Below are positions 1 through 13,500 of a stretch of DNA of 64,000 bases, piece by piece. The notes beneath the pieces were generated by a model. That model saw only the letters and a program-made list of their open reading frames with translations. It made no database searches and had not been told where the DNA came from. Position numbers and translations under genes: made by a program. The stretch comes from Watersipora subatra (Eukaryota > Bryozoa > Gymnolaemata > Cheilostomatida > Watersiporidae). Location of the stretch: contig NC_088714.1 in NCBI RefSeq assembly GCF_963576615.1, forward strand, positions 47,959,772-48,023,771. The letters are read 5' to 3'. Every line of letters begins with the position of its first letter. The first letter of the stretch is position 1.

Positions 1-684
1 AACAATTATCTATGCAACACAAAAGATCTGAATCGGATCATTTTTCAATAAGAATCAGTATATCGGATCGGTATCTGAATCGGCTGATGAATTTAGAATC
101 GGGGCATCTCTACTGATAACAATGACTCTATATTTAGCAACAGTTTTCAAAAAGTTATACATCTATGATAGTTTAAACTATAGGCTGCAATTCATCATAA
201 AACAAGAATGATGCACTATAATCTTCAACTAGCAGTCACTACTGTGATAACATAAAATCTTGACTCAATATCAAAATGAAACTAAAAGACTAAAACCCAA
301 AAAGCAATCTATTTGCATGACTCTTTCTAAGCCCTTAGCAATAGTTAGCTATGTAAAACGAGGAATTTTCTCATAGTAACATTACTGCAAGTAATTCCAC
401 CAATATTACACACAAGATCCCTTTTCTATAAATTTGCTATCCTGTTATTTGCCTGATTGTCTGGTTTGATGATTAAAAAATGAAATCTAAAAACATATGC
501 GGTGTTTGAAACTAGCGTGACAAGCGAATGGGTAAGTGTGACGTGACAACTCCAAAATATGTTATTGACGAAGTATTTCCATCATTGTAGGTTGAACCCA
601 CTTTCAAGTTTGTGTTATATAGAAACCAGGAAATAGACAACAGCAAGGAAGATTACCTAATCAAATATGAAAGGAACAACATAC

Positions 685-786
685 GGTGGGTTGATGGGTC
701 TCTAAGAGGTCATGCTGTTTATTAAGGTAGTCTTTCCATGTGGCTTCAGCCTTATCCACTTCCTCCTTAGAGCAGACGCCTTCTGC
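685..786 (-). CDS. DHTKD1: DHTKD1 exon 12, last exon in window
   Basis: Codes [20 protein letters not shown] and ending HQPT (476-509), matching the family's linker helix after the GHNE region (EG....EEV......Y...L). Acceptor CCAG, donor GTATGT at 684. The next exon was not found in 1-684, so the gene continues left of the window. Confidence 0.85.
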
Positions 787-1555
787 CTGGTTAGTTAGAA
801 GAAACCACTATGTTATAGTGTGTCTAACTGTGTGATGCCTTACACCATATTTTAATAACCCAGCACTGGATGTTCATTGTACATCTAGTAATCCATATTC
901 AGTGGCAGAATATGGTACTAATAATAGGGTGCAGTAATTGATCACATATAATTATTAATAATTGATCATAATTGATTATTGATAATTGCTCACAATTATT
1001 AGTTTAAAACGGTATTTAATTAATTATAAAATATTATCTATATGTATTATATATGTATTATTTATATATGTATCTATATGTATCTATATATGCAAATCTA
1101 TATAAAGTATTAGATTAATATGGTTTAGTTGATCATTGCAACTTATTATTACATTTATTACTTTTAATTTATATATACTATAGAAAATAATATCTATAAT
1201 TAGTTGTATTGTATCCTCTGTTTCATGTACTACAATAATAACACAATAATAGCTGCAGATGGGCTGAATCAGTCAGTCTTTACCGAGTTTAACAACACTA
1301 AATGTAGGTTCTTTTTGAGTAATCAACTGAATACTATAAGATATTAAGTGATATATCCAATGGCGCTAGCAAATGGTTTACAATATTCTACAGATGACAA
1401 GGCAGAAAACATAGCTGCATGGAAGTCAATGATAGAGCCATAAGATAGTCATTGTCAAAACGACTGACTGCGAGAGAGAAGGGAGAGAAAGGGAGGGAAG
1501 GAGAGGGAGAGAGAAGTAGAGGGAGAGAGAAGGAGAGGGAGAGAGAAGGAGAGGG

Positions 1556-1597
<42 letters not shown>

Positions 1598-4500
1598 ATA
1601 TATATAGACAGATTGCATGTTTATGCCAACTAACAAAAAATGCACCAATTACCACTTGTTAAACTGACCGGAGCAGCTGAATATCATAACTATACAACTG
1701 AAATTAAAACTGGACATTTAAAACCTAAAAAGTCAAGAGAAGACAACTTACTATAATATCGGTAGCATATCTATCAGGTAAAGGTGAAATGGCATCAATC
1801 ACCTTGTACATGGTAGGCTGAGTAAACGACGGATTGTCCAACTCGTTATGACCATACCTTACAAACAATTCAATAAATAAAAGCAGACTACAAAATATAC
1901 TGCAATCCGAAATATATTAATCACAGGGATATGCACCTCTTCTGACTATGTTGATAAAAACTTCAACAAGACAAATACTCTGTAAACTAGGTTAAATGCT
2001 CAAATTCACATCTATGGTATCACAGACTCAGAACTAACCCATAACCAGAAAGTTCTATAAAAGACTTGATGATTAAAAGCAAAGTAATAACTCCAATTTA
2101 AATTAAATTGATCAGGCGATGCACGGTGAACTGAAACTTTACAAAATATTTCACGAATCCGACTGAATGTGAGGTAAGTTGTCCACCCCACCTTAGCCAC
2201 CAATATGCTCACCTTCTATAACACATCATGTCTATCATAACATCCTTGGCCCACGTGTTCCTATAAGAAACAGCAACCATAGCAGCCTTCATCACAGCCT
2301 CTGGATCTTCTCCGTTCACTCGTATGATTGGAATTGCGTTCATCTTGCTGACGCAGCTCGAGTACGCCGATGTCCTACAGAGAAAACAATTAACCAGCTC
2401 ACTTTTTTGTACAAATAATCAGGGGAAATAATCAAAAGTTTTAAGTACTTTAATTAAAATGACAATCAAAAAAGATCTTTTTATCAACATCTTTATTAGT
2501 CAACTAGCCAATTTCCAGGCGTTGCACGGGTATTAAAAAAATGGCTTATAAACAGTGACAGGTAATGTAGTTGCCTGCAACTTGCCATTAGCCCGGCACA
2601 TTGCTGATAGCTAATTTGAGTAAGCTAGTAAGGTAACTTACAAATAATAGCTGTGAGAACAAGCTTTAGTGTCGTTGCATAACGCAGAGTGCTATGCGTA
2701 TTTTAACCCAGATAACGAATCATATCGCCCTATGAACTCAATGCACCTCGTGTAGCTGAATTATTTAGGTAATAGCCTGGAGAACAAGAGGTCCCAAGAT
2801 CGAGTCTTTTGCGACACGGATTTGTCATTGCTAGATACTAACAGCTATAGACGGACAGACCGAATCACAGACAACAAACTTTGAGATTTATATATAGATA
2901 AACAAACAGCACATGGCACAAGAGAAAGTACTACAACAAGCCTGGTTTCAACCCATCTAATACTAGTATCAACCAAGGACTGCTAGCCTCTATAAATCAA
3001 AATGCTAATGTATAATGCACAATGCTATCTGTGTGAGCAGCCCCTCAAATAATCAGGTTGATGCCTGCTTCACGCAGGCAGACGCTGAGCTTGTTTTTAA
3101 TAGCAATGTTGCTCAGTGATCTTAGCTGGACATGTTAGAGTCCAGTGGCAAGGGAACCTTTATGACTGGAGATCCAACCTTGAACTTCTCTTTGCTCAAT
3201 TTTAGAGAGAAATTTAATGTTGGATGTCATGCCCCTCACCACCAGTGGACTTTTTGGGAATTGAACCCCATCCTGTTGATCATAGATCAGAATTCTAGAC
3301 CAGTAGACCATGACTGTTCCCCAGCATACAGCAGCTATAAGCAGCTATAATCAGCCATATAGCTATACATGTACATAGAAATAAACAGAATTAGAGCGCT
3401 TATCTCATGACCGCGAATAAAGCTTATTTCTCCAAGTCATTTCTTGAGTTTACTAGGCAACAAAACAGTCACTAAATTTTTCACCATAAAAAACCCTGTA
3501 CCTCCTGTACGTCTCTTGTTTCCTTCTACTGTTGAGATAAAAAAACATCTCATATAAATTGACAAAAGTGCCTACCTGCCTCGCTCAGCCTCAGTGGTGA
3601 AACCAAGTTGATTATTTACGATGACATGAATGCTGCCCCCAACATTGTAATGAGGAACGCCGCTAATGGCCAGTGTCTCCTGCAGTACACCCTACATAAC
3701 AAAGAGGTGGTTAGGGTAGACACTGACTTCACACATTTGAAACTGACAGCATGTCTACGTCTCTTCAACCAGGACATGGTCAGGTTTTCAAGGTCCGAGT
3801 CAGTAAGGTTCTGAACTGCTTCATCTATATATAATTTGTCTGTCCGTTTGTCTTCTATAGAAACTAACTTCTAATTAAATGATCTGTAGAAAATTGTACG
3901 TGGTTTTCTTTGATACTCATCCAGGTTTTACGCGCAAAAAAATTTGTGGTCACCACCAAGGGGCGTCAAGGCCAAAAAAGACATTTTGGCGAATGAACAC
4001 AACGCTAAATACAATCTTATAATCAGATGACTAAAATGTTGACCAATATGGAGTTCGAACCCATGACCTTCTGTTTATTAGACTAAAGAGCTGACCAACT
4101 GAGCTAATCAACCACCTTCTAAAGTTTCAGACTGAATGTCATAATCAGAGATAGACTTCTTATTTATATGTTTGTTGTGTTCATTTGTTTGAAAAGAACT
4201 GGAATAAACAAATGAAAATTGGAAAATGAAGTTGTATTTCTCACCCGGGCAATGCCAGATTTGCCTGCTTACACAATTCAAAAAGTGACAACTTTATGTA
4301 AGAATAATACAATATATAGTGTAATATGGTATATGACAATATGAAAATTAACATATATGAGTAATAAGGCATATGACAATATAATAACGACACGCATGGG
4401 TAATATGATAATATACTAGTTGACACAATCATACATAACATAAACAATATAAAGAGATGCATAAATCTTTTGCTAAAATCCTTGGAAACCAAAAGTGACA

Positions 4501-7500
4501 AAATTGAAGCTACAAAGTTAGTTATCTGCTGAAGAGAAAATGGCAGTCCATGTTTCTGTCAGGAGATGAACCGTGGTTGAAATTTATATTAATTTAGTTT
4601 ATAGGGAAATTACATGATGTGTTCACATAATCGTACTCAGCGAACTTGCAAACTACATGATGTTTACAGTACGTACTAGTTTGGACCAAACTACGTAAAG
4701 ACGCTAAACATCAAGAAAATACGACTTTGTTATAATCTGTTCTTTAACTCTAGAGTGATATCAAGACAATTATTAGTTCCGTATTATATTAATTCTAAGG
4801 AGCAATTGTCTACTTGATGTTTAATTTACTTGCATCTTCATAAACTAACAAACTACTACAATTGTTGTACATAGAGCGTACAGACGTGTTAGCAAATGAA
4901 GAAGACAAGACCATAGAGTTATCTCCCCCTAGAGTGATAACTACACGAGTGTTTCCGGTGCCAACAAGGAGCGTTTAGGCCATGCCCCTTTTTTGTGCTA
5001 GTCAGTCGTAGTGATTGACTAGATCAATAACATCAGCCATGAGAAGGGTTAAACAAGTATCATGAATTTCCAGTTAAGATAGTAATTAATGCTCATATTA
5101 AAGAAATGATGATTATAGTTTATTACTCTAATATATGCTTATTATTTAAAGCAATTCAATACCTACCAGGGATCGCTAAACATATTATGGAAATGTTTAC
5201 TTTTTCATATCCATTTCCATCAATGATATACAGCCCCCCACAGCCCCATACAGCAATGATATACAGCCTCCCTGTATATCATTGTTTCCATAAACATAAA
5301 TATTTCCATAATTTTAGGGAAATGGATATGGAAATTTTATTTTAGAAATATAGAAATGTTATTGAAATGGAAATAATATGGAAATGTTATTGAAATGGAA
5401 ATAATATGGAAATGTTATGGAAATAATATAGAATTGAAGTAGGGAAATGTTATAGAAATGGAAATGAATTATGGAAATGATATAGAAATACTATGGAAAA
5501 GAAGAAGGGAAATGTTATGGAAATAGAAATAATATGGAAATGAATTATGGAAATGTTATGGAAATGGAATTAATATGGAAATGAATTATGGAAATTTTAT
5601 GGAAATAATATAGAAATGAATTATGGAAATGTTATGGAAATGGAAATAATATAGAAATGAAGTAAGGAAATGTTATGGAAATGGAATTAATATGAAAACA
5701 AATTATGGAAATTTTATGGAAATGGAAATTGTGACATACACGTAATCCCTGATACCTACATGACTTGCAAAGGCACTGAATAGATAGTGTTAAGTAAGTG
5801 AGTTAATGCAATCAGTTACTAATAGATAAGATAAATAGTCATACTGGGGTTGTATTACATTAGTGTGATGGGAAGCTAGTCGACTGCCATCAACTACCTA
5901 TAGCTGTACTACCCGAGTTGCCCGAGTAATAATAAAGTCTTTGGACAGAAAATTTATTTTTATATAACATTTACCATTCTAACTTTTAAACTTCATATAA
6001 TGAAAAAATATTTTTAAGCAGTTCAAATGAATTAAGAGGAAAAAGAAAACAACCGTAAAGGTTTCAAGCTTTTTTAAAAAACTACAACTTTTAAATTTCA
6101 TATCATAAAAGAAGTGTTTTGTTGAAATAAATTAGGAAAAAAAACTGTAAATGTGTTTAAATGTAAAATAATTAGCAAGTAATGGCTAAATATAATCTGT
6201 TTAGCTATGATTACAATAAAAAATTATTTAATAAATAAAGTAATAAGAAAGCCTATTTTATTTTTAAATAATTATAATTTAGTATAATTAAGTATAATTT
6301 ATTTTTATCTAACATATAACAACATTTGCCACTCTTTCAAGCTTTTCGCTTGCTTACATCAAGCAAAGATGTCTACTAACTAGTGGACATATTTGCTTCA
6401 AGCTAGTCTATGTATTTGATTGATATGTATTGAAATCTAATATTACATGCAAGGACTGTTTGTGGACTGTGGGTCAATGAATCACTCTATCACCATACAA
6501 TGTCAATACTTTCAGTTGATGGCAGTCGATTAGCTTCCCATCACACAAATGTAATACAACCCCAGTATGACTATCTATCTTATCTATGAGTAACCAATGA
6601 TATACAGCCCCCTATGTGTGGGGGCTGTATATCATTGGAGTAACTGATTGCATTAACTCACTTACTTAACACTATCTATTCAGTGCCTTTGCAATGCATG
6701 TAGGTATTGAATTGCTTTAAATAATAAGCACATATTAGAGTGATAAACTATAATCATCATTTCTTTAATATGAGCAATAATTACTATCTTAACTGTGGAA
6801 ATTCATGATCATTCTCATGGCTGATGTTATCGTTCTGTCAATTACTACGACTGACTAGCACAAAAAAGGGGCGTGGCCTAAACGCTCCTAGTTGGCACCG
6901 GAAACGCTCGTGTTGTTGAATGCACAGTTATCACTCTAGGGGGAGATTACTCTATGGACAAGACACCTACCTGGCCAGAAAAGGCGGCATCTCCATGAAC
7001 TTGTACACAAAGGGTTTTATGACTTAATCCACCGTCATTGTCAGAACAGTAATCCCCGTCATTGGCCAGCCTTTGCTTAGCCCGAGTTTTACCGACTGCT
7101 ACAGGATTTGCTGCCTGCAATAGCAAACTTTATGTAATGGCTGATCTGTGCGCTACAGGAAGAAACAAGACAATAAACAAGAAGTGGATTTTAAAGAAAT
7201 AACTATTATCTAACCTAATAATTAGCTGGCTTTTAAAAAGGGCGGCAATGTAGAGGAAGGGTACAGAGTGAAGCAAAAGATAAAAGGTGAGGGAATGTGA
7301 TGAGAGTGACAGAGAATAAGGTGACAGAGAATAAGGTGAGATAGAATAAGGTGAGATAGAATAAGGTGAGATAGAATAAGGTGAGAGAGAGAATAGGGTG
7401 AAAGAGAATAGGGTGAAAGAGAATAAGGTGAGAGAGAATAAGGTGAGAGAGAATTAGGTGAGAGAGAATTAGGTGAGAGAGAATAGGGTGAAAGCGAATA

Positions 7501-10500
7501 GGGTGAAAGAGAATAGGGTGAAAGAGAATAGGGTGAAAGAGAATAGGGTGAGAGAGAATTGGGTGTGAGAAAATAAGGTGAGAGAGACTAGGGTGAAAGA
7601 GAATAGGGTGAAAAAGAATAGGGTGAGAGGGAATAGGGTGAGAGAGAATAGGGTGAGAGAAAATAGGGTAAGAGAGAATAGGGTGAGAGAGAATAGGGTG
7701 AGAGAGAATAGGGTGAGAGAAAATAGGGTAAGAGAGAATAGGGTGAAAGAGAATACAGTGAGAGAGATTAAGGTGAGAGAGACTAAGGTGAGAGAGACTA
7801 AGGTGAGAGAGACTAAGGTGAGAGAGACTAAGGTGAGAGAGACTAAGGTGAGAGAGACTAAGGTGAGAGAGAATAAGGTGAGAGAGAATAAGGTGAGAGA
7901 GAATAAGGTGAGAGAGGAGTGAGAGAAGGAGAAGAGGATTCAGAAGGAAAAAAGGGTTACAAGCAAACATAAACTCAGCAAGTATAAAAGCTTCTCAGAT
8001 AGCTAATAGCTAAAGTCTGAGTATTCTCTTTCATTGTTTTCATTGGGTGCTCGAAATACCAAAAATTAGCCTAAATCCAAAATAACTCTATTTCATGTCA
8101 ACATATATATCTCTTCCTCAACATGAATAAATAGCAACTGATTGTAGTATCTATTGATGACTAGCTGAGTGAAGCTGCTACACAAACCTCTAAATGTGAC
8201 GGGTTGGGAATCATGCTAACATACAGGTTGCCTTCATTGTAACGTAGCGTAACGCTATTACCTGGAATACAAAGAAAAACACACACAGAATATAGACAGA
8301 CAGTACACTTGATAAATACAGCAAATCAAAAGTTCTTTACACAATTAATCATAAACAGTAGGGACAATTTGACTGATTTAACAAATAGAAGTACGGACAA
8401 ATCGCATAAAAAACACAGACTTTTTAATATTGTTACGCTAAAAGTGAGAGCGATTTTTAGCAAACAAGTCTCTTGTGTAGACATGGCAGCCATTATTTAT
8501 AATGATATTCAACATAGATTGAGCTGTTCAGTAAACCTCGGACTAGGAAGATGTAAGTAGAAAAGAGACACAAAACATCCTGACCTGAACAGCTCACTAA
8601 GCAAACGTCAACCGCATACAACTAAAGAGTGGTACGCTTTGCGTCTCTAATGGAAGAATCGGCGTTGAACCAGTTTGTAACACAAATATTAAAGTATAGA
8701 GTAAAGAAAAAGTTAGACATAAATCTTTACTATAATAAGAGCCGTGTCCATCCGCCCGTCTCTCGAGAGCCACAGTTGGAAGTTAGGAAAAAGAATGCAT
8801 CATACGAGATTCGAACTCAGATTTATTAAGTATGGAGAGAAGGTAGATTTATATGCAGGTGCACGTTGTCTCACGCTCTTCCCTCATATTGTACTAGTTA
8901 GAGAGCAACTTATACCAACCGCTGGTCTAATACAGATATTGAAGATGTACTTGTAAAGGCACTATTTTGGCAATTAGCTCTTACAGCAGTTTTAATACTT
9001 ATATAGAAAAAGTGAAATGAGAATAAATCAGGAGATAGAGTGAAGGAATGAGGTGAGATTAAGACCATAAATGATGACTATCTACAAGGTGTCTATGCGA
9101 ACATGAGAGAATACACAGATAATAACTTCCAGTTAGTAGCTTCCATTGACTAGTGTAAATTTGGGTGTCATAAGATGAGTGAAGCCCCTAACAATGGCAT
9201 TGTTACGAACTAAAAATGTGAGGATAAGAGAGAGAGAGATAACCCTCGTTGGGTCAGTTATAGCTGCATTCCCTCCTTCAGTAAGAGAGGAACTAACTGG
9301 AAAGAAATAAGATTATATAATAACGCAGGTCTTAGAGATACAAATGAATACCTAAAATCGTCAGCAATAAGAAAAATTAGAGTGAGATTCAAAACAAACT
9401 TACAAAGATGTGAGAGAACATCCCCGCACCCGTCAATATTTTCAGGCCATTCTCTAAATCCTTTCATCTGTAACAGCCCCGAGCTAAGCTTAATATAGTC
9501 TATATAAATCGATGTCCTATATACATGTACAAGAAGATATATATACATGTATATATATACAGCTAGTACAATGGTACATACAGGTAGCTCACTACCATCT
9601 ACATATATGTATGTATGGTGTATGTGGACGACTAGCGACACAAGGAAACAGGTGGTGAGGAAGAATTAGACTTTCCAGATAAGTTTTAATCTAAACAACT
9701 ACCCCACTTATTATTATTAGTGTAGAGTTATTTTATAGCTTTAAATTTTACGTTATCTTATTCATGTTTACTCATAGAATTACTTTTGAAAATAAATGTA
9801 TAATAACTAATTATACTTATTTATATAGTTATATATATAGACAGAATATGCCAACGCAATGTTTACCCTCTTTTACCTTAAATAACAAAAAAATTTTTAA
9901 TTTATTTCTGGTTTGATTTTGGAGTATGAATAGCAAATATCGGGCTTACTTTCGAGCAAAAAATTGTTTTAAAAACTTTCTGGAAATTGGAAAATAAAGC
10001 TGAAGTGCCACATCTATGTCTATCTATCACATCTATATCACAATATCTACATGTATTTTATATACAGACTCGGTAGCCTTGCACATAAGCTAATACTAAA
10101 ATCGGTGTAAACAGAACAACGAACCTTTCTAAACATCTCAACAGGTGGTAACTGCATTAGTGTTGACTGGAGATTGAGCCGACCTCGATGAGGCATACCG
10201 ATAACTACAGTTTCAACTCCACCTGCAATGCATGTCACCAAGTCTGTCTGGACACCAAGAGATCTGTATAACTTTGTACAGAAGAACACCAAAAGAACTG
10301 TATAACTTTTTACAGAAGGACACCAAAAACAGCTGTATATCTTTGTACAGAAGGACACCAAAAACAGCTCATGCAAAAGTAAGCCTGTACCAATGTACAC
10401 ATCTGCACCTGCCAAGGTGCCATGAGAAGTTCTCAGTGTTACTAGCTGTACCAGAACTCACCTTCAGACCACCACTTTTACTCCAAAGAAAGACTGATGC

Positions 10501-13500
10501 CGTTACAAGTACAGTCACGAATGAAACTCAGTTTATCAGCACACACATTTTAACACGCTGCCTTGGCGAGAAAATCGGCTTTTAACTATTTCTATCCATA
10601 TCTAACTTAAAAGGTGTAATATCTAAGAAGACAATGTGTACAACAAAAATAGATGTGAAGCGTGAGAAATTTTCATATGAAAGTCTTTTGCATACAATGA
10701 TTCTAAACATCTAGTAAATGCCAAAATATAAATGAAGAGATGATAAATATCGTGAATGGTTATCAAAACCGATTCAAATGAATGTAAACCGATCGGTAAA
10801 GTTCATTTTACCTGCTACAGACTCATGAAATATTTTATTCAGTAGTGGTACGAGGGCTTGACAACCGTCCCCTCCGTAGCGCTTCACTGTCGTGAACTTT
10901 GAGGCAACAAAGTTCTCAAATACCTAAAAAAATAAGAAATCAACTTTAAAGATGTGAGCATCAACTAACCAACACAGAGCAAGAACATCTCACACAGGAC
11001 TAACCAACACAGAGCAAGTACATCTCACAGAGGACTAACCAACACAGCAAGTACATCTCACACAGGACTAACCAACACAGAGCAAGTACATCTCACAGAG
11101 GACTAACCAACACAGCAAGTACATCTCACACAGGACTAACCAACATAGAGCAAGAACATCTCACACAGGACTAACCAACACAGAGCAAGTACATCTCACA
11201 CAGGACTAACCAACACAGCAAGTACATCTCACACAGGACTAACCAACACAGCAAGTACATCTCACACAGGACTAACCAACACAGCAAATACATCTCACAC
11301 AGGACTAACCAACACAGCAATTACATCTCACACAGGACTAACAGTTATCAAATAGATATAAGGAAGCGATGCAAATGAATTATAATGAAATGCTTAAACA
11401 ACCATATGAAAAAAATTGTAGTCACTTGGTTGTTTAATAATGTATTCTATGTGAAAGGCTATGGAACAGATCACTGACTGCAGATCTACTGACTTAATAA
11501 CCCGTTTACTAGTATGTATGTATGTATGTATGTATGTATGTATGTATGTATGTATGTATGTATGTATGTATGTATGTATGTATGTACACCTTTATATTGG
11601 CATTAGAAATCATCAAAATTTGTTGTTACATGCCAAAACAAACACTATTGTTATCTAAAACAAAGTAAAGCAAAAATATATATTTACTATTCTAAGAGAA
11701 GTGTCTATCTGTCCGTACATTTTTGTGAAGCCAGGGTTAGAGGTTAGGATAAAACATTGACTTCAACGAGATACCAACTCATGACATTCAGCTTGGTAGA
11801 GGGACACTCTAACAACTGTGACAATCGATCACCTTGCATTTCTGAATCATTGCGCAGCTACTTATTATCTGTACTTTATGGGCACTCGTGACGATCTCTC
11901 ACGGTACACTAGAATACAACGCTACTAGTGTATATAATAGAGATATCCATATACATAGTTTTCTCTCTCAAGCGTGGCAAGAGAGAAAATGTTATTTTTA
12001 AGGCTAATTTTGGAAAACTCGTTATTCAAATCGAATTTGAGAACTTGCACCGATTTGACGTTTTACGTTATATAGAATTTCTTACATAATAGAAAGTGAA
12101 AACTTTACATAAATTCTTTATATTAAGTTAATTTTTCGTTATAGGAGCATCTACTGTACTGGTAAGTGACCATTATAGATATAACATACTGTTAACATTT
12201 GTTCAAGAGGGCGGTGCTCGTATACAACCCTTAATAAACATAACCTTGTGTCAACCCACTTTTCACCCGAACTTAAACCAAGTGTTGGAGATTTTAAGAA
12301 CAATCATAGAGAATTTAAAGGTGGACTGATTTACTCGTAATGTTCACCTGAGAGTTTTTCATCAAGATGGCTGCCTCCTTCTTAGTATCCTCATCAATGT
12401 TGAGCTGAGAAATCCTTTCATATTCTCTGCAAAACCATTCCTGTTCGACAGTATCTAGCATGTGTGCCACCTCTACAGTCATGTGACCGCAGTAGAGCTC
12501 ATCCAGTCTTGCTTTCAAGGCAGCCACTGAGGAAGTGCCTTCGGACAGCAGTGGGTGACCCTTTGGTAGAGCCTCTTGGACAGAGTCAAACTCGGAGAGA
12601 GCAAAGTCCTGCAGGCGTACTGGCTCATCCCTGTAAGACAATCATAAACATAATAGAAAGTATTGAAGTGAAAAACAGAACGAAACGAGTGGTAAAATAA
12701 AGGGGAAGGAAGTCAACATTGACAAAAATAAGCAAATAAAAGATTAGAGTGGAAAAAGAAACATAGTGGGAAAGAGAAAATTAGTGTAATTAGGATAGGA
12801 GAATAATTTTGGGATGTAAAATAAGGAAGAATAGGAAAAGTAATGATGATGGAAAGGGAAGAAAAGAGATGGTGTAGTAAAAATGAGAAAAAAAACAGAT
12901 GGTGTAGTGAAGGTGGGGAGGAAAACAGATGGTGTAGTGAGGGTGGGAAGGGAGGAAAACAGATCATGTAGTGAAGATGGGAAGGGAGGAAAACAGATGG
13001 TGTAGTGAAGATGAGAAGGGAGGAAAACAGATGGTATAGTGAAGATGGGAAGGAGAGAAAACAGATGGTGTAGTGAAGATGGGAAGGAGAGGAAACAGAT
13101 GGTGTAGTAAAGATGGGAAGGAGAGAAAACAGATGGTGTAGTAAAGATGGAAAGGGCAGAAAACAGATGATATAGTGAAATGGAAAAGAAACAAAACAGA
13201 TGGTGTAGTGAAGATGGGAAAGGAGAGAAAACAGATGGTGTAGTAAAGATGGAAAGGGCAGAAAACAGATGATATAGTGAGGGTGAAAAGGGAGGAAAAC
13301 AGATGGTGTAGTGAGGGTGGAAAGGGAAGTGTCAAAAATTAGAGAAGAAAAGAATAGGAGACACAATGTAATAAAAGAATTAGACTTTCACTAGAACTAG
13401 TATCAGGCCTCCAACCGGATTTGTATCGTGACAACGCCATTGATCCCTTGAGATTCACATTCATTCAATGAACCAGAGAAAAAGAGCTGCATTTCTAATA

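Larger units (their letters stand above)
4911..6957. mobile_element. Long-inverted-repeat DNA transposon, non-coding, in DHTKD1 intron
   Basis: The ends CCATAGAGTTATCTCCCCCT (left) and, read inward on the other strand, CCATAGAGTAATCTCCCCCT match. The 6-bp target duplication ACAAGA lies at 4905-4910 and 6958-6963. The arms match for about 400 bp (about 4911-5166 plus 5760-5900 against about 6490-6957), and the centre (5900-6490) is AT-rich with no ORF. The left arm is interrupted by a separate hAT-type MITE and the right arm by a 43-bp foldback. The superfamily is not recognised. Confidence 0.8.

Noticed and set aside
4044..4113. Functional tRNA-Ile gene
   Set aside because: A and B boxes and an AAT anticodon loop are readable, but the acceptor stem does not pair, and related tRNA-like repeats occur throughout the window.
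7233..7970. Minus-strand ORF of about 245 codons and plus-strand ORF at 7578-7922
   Set aside because: Both are translations of the 15-bp minisatellite in a DHTKD1 intron; periodic low-complexity sequence with no domain.
10955..11342. Possible CRISPR-like array
   Set aside because: Units are direct tandem copies with no unique spacers, in a eukaryotic intron; a minisatellite.
12713..13366. Minus-strand ORFs rich in Leu/Phe/Pro/Ser/His
   Set aside because: Produced by the 30-36-bp minisatellite in a DHTKD1 intron.
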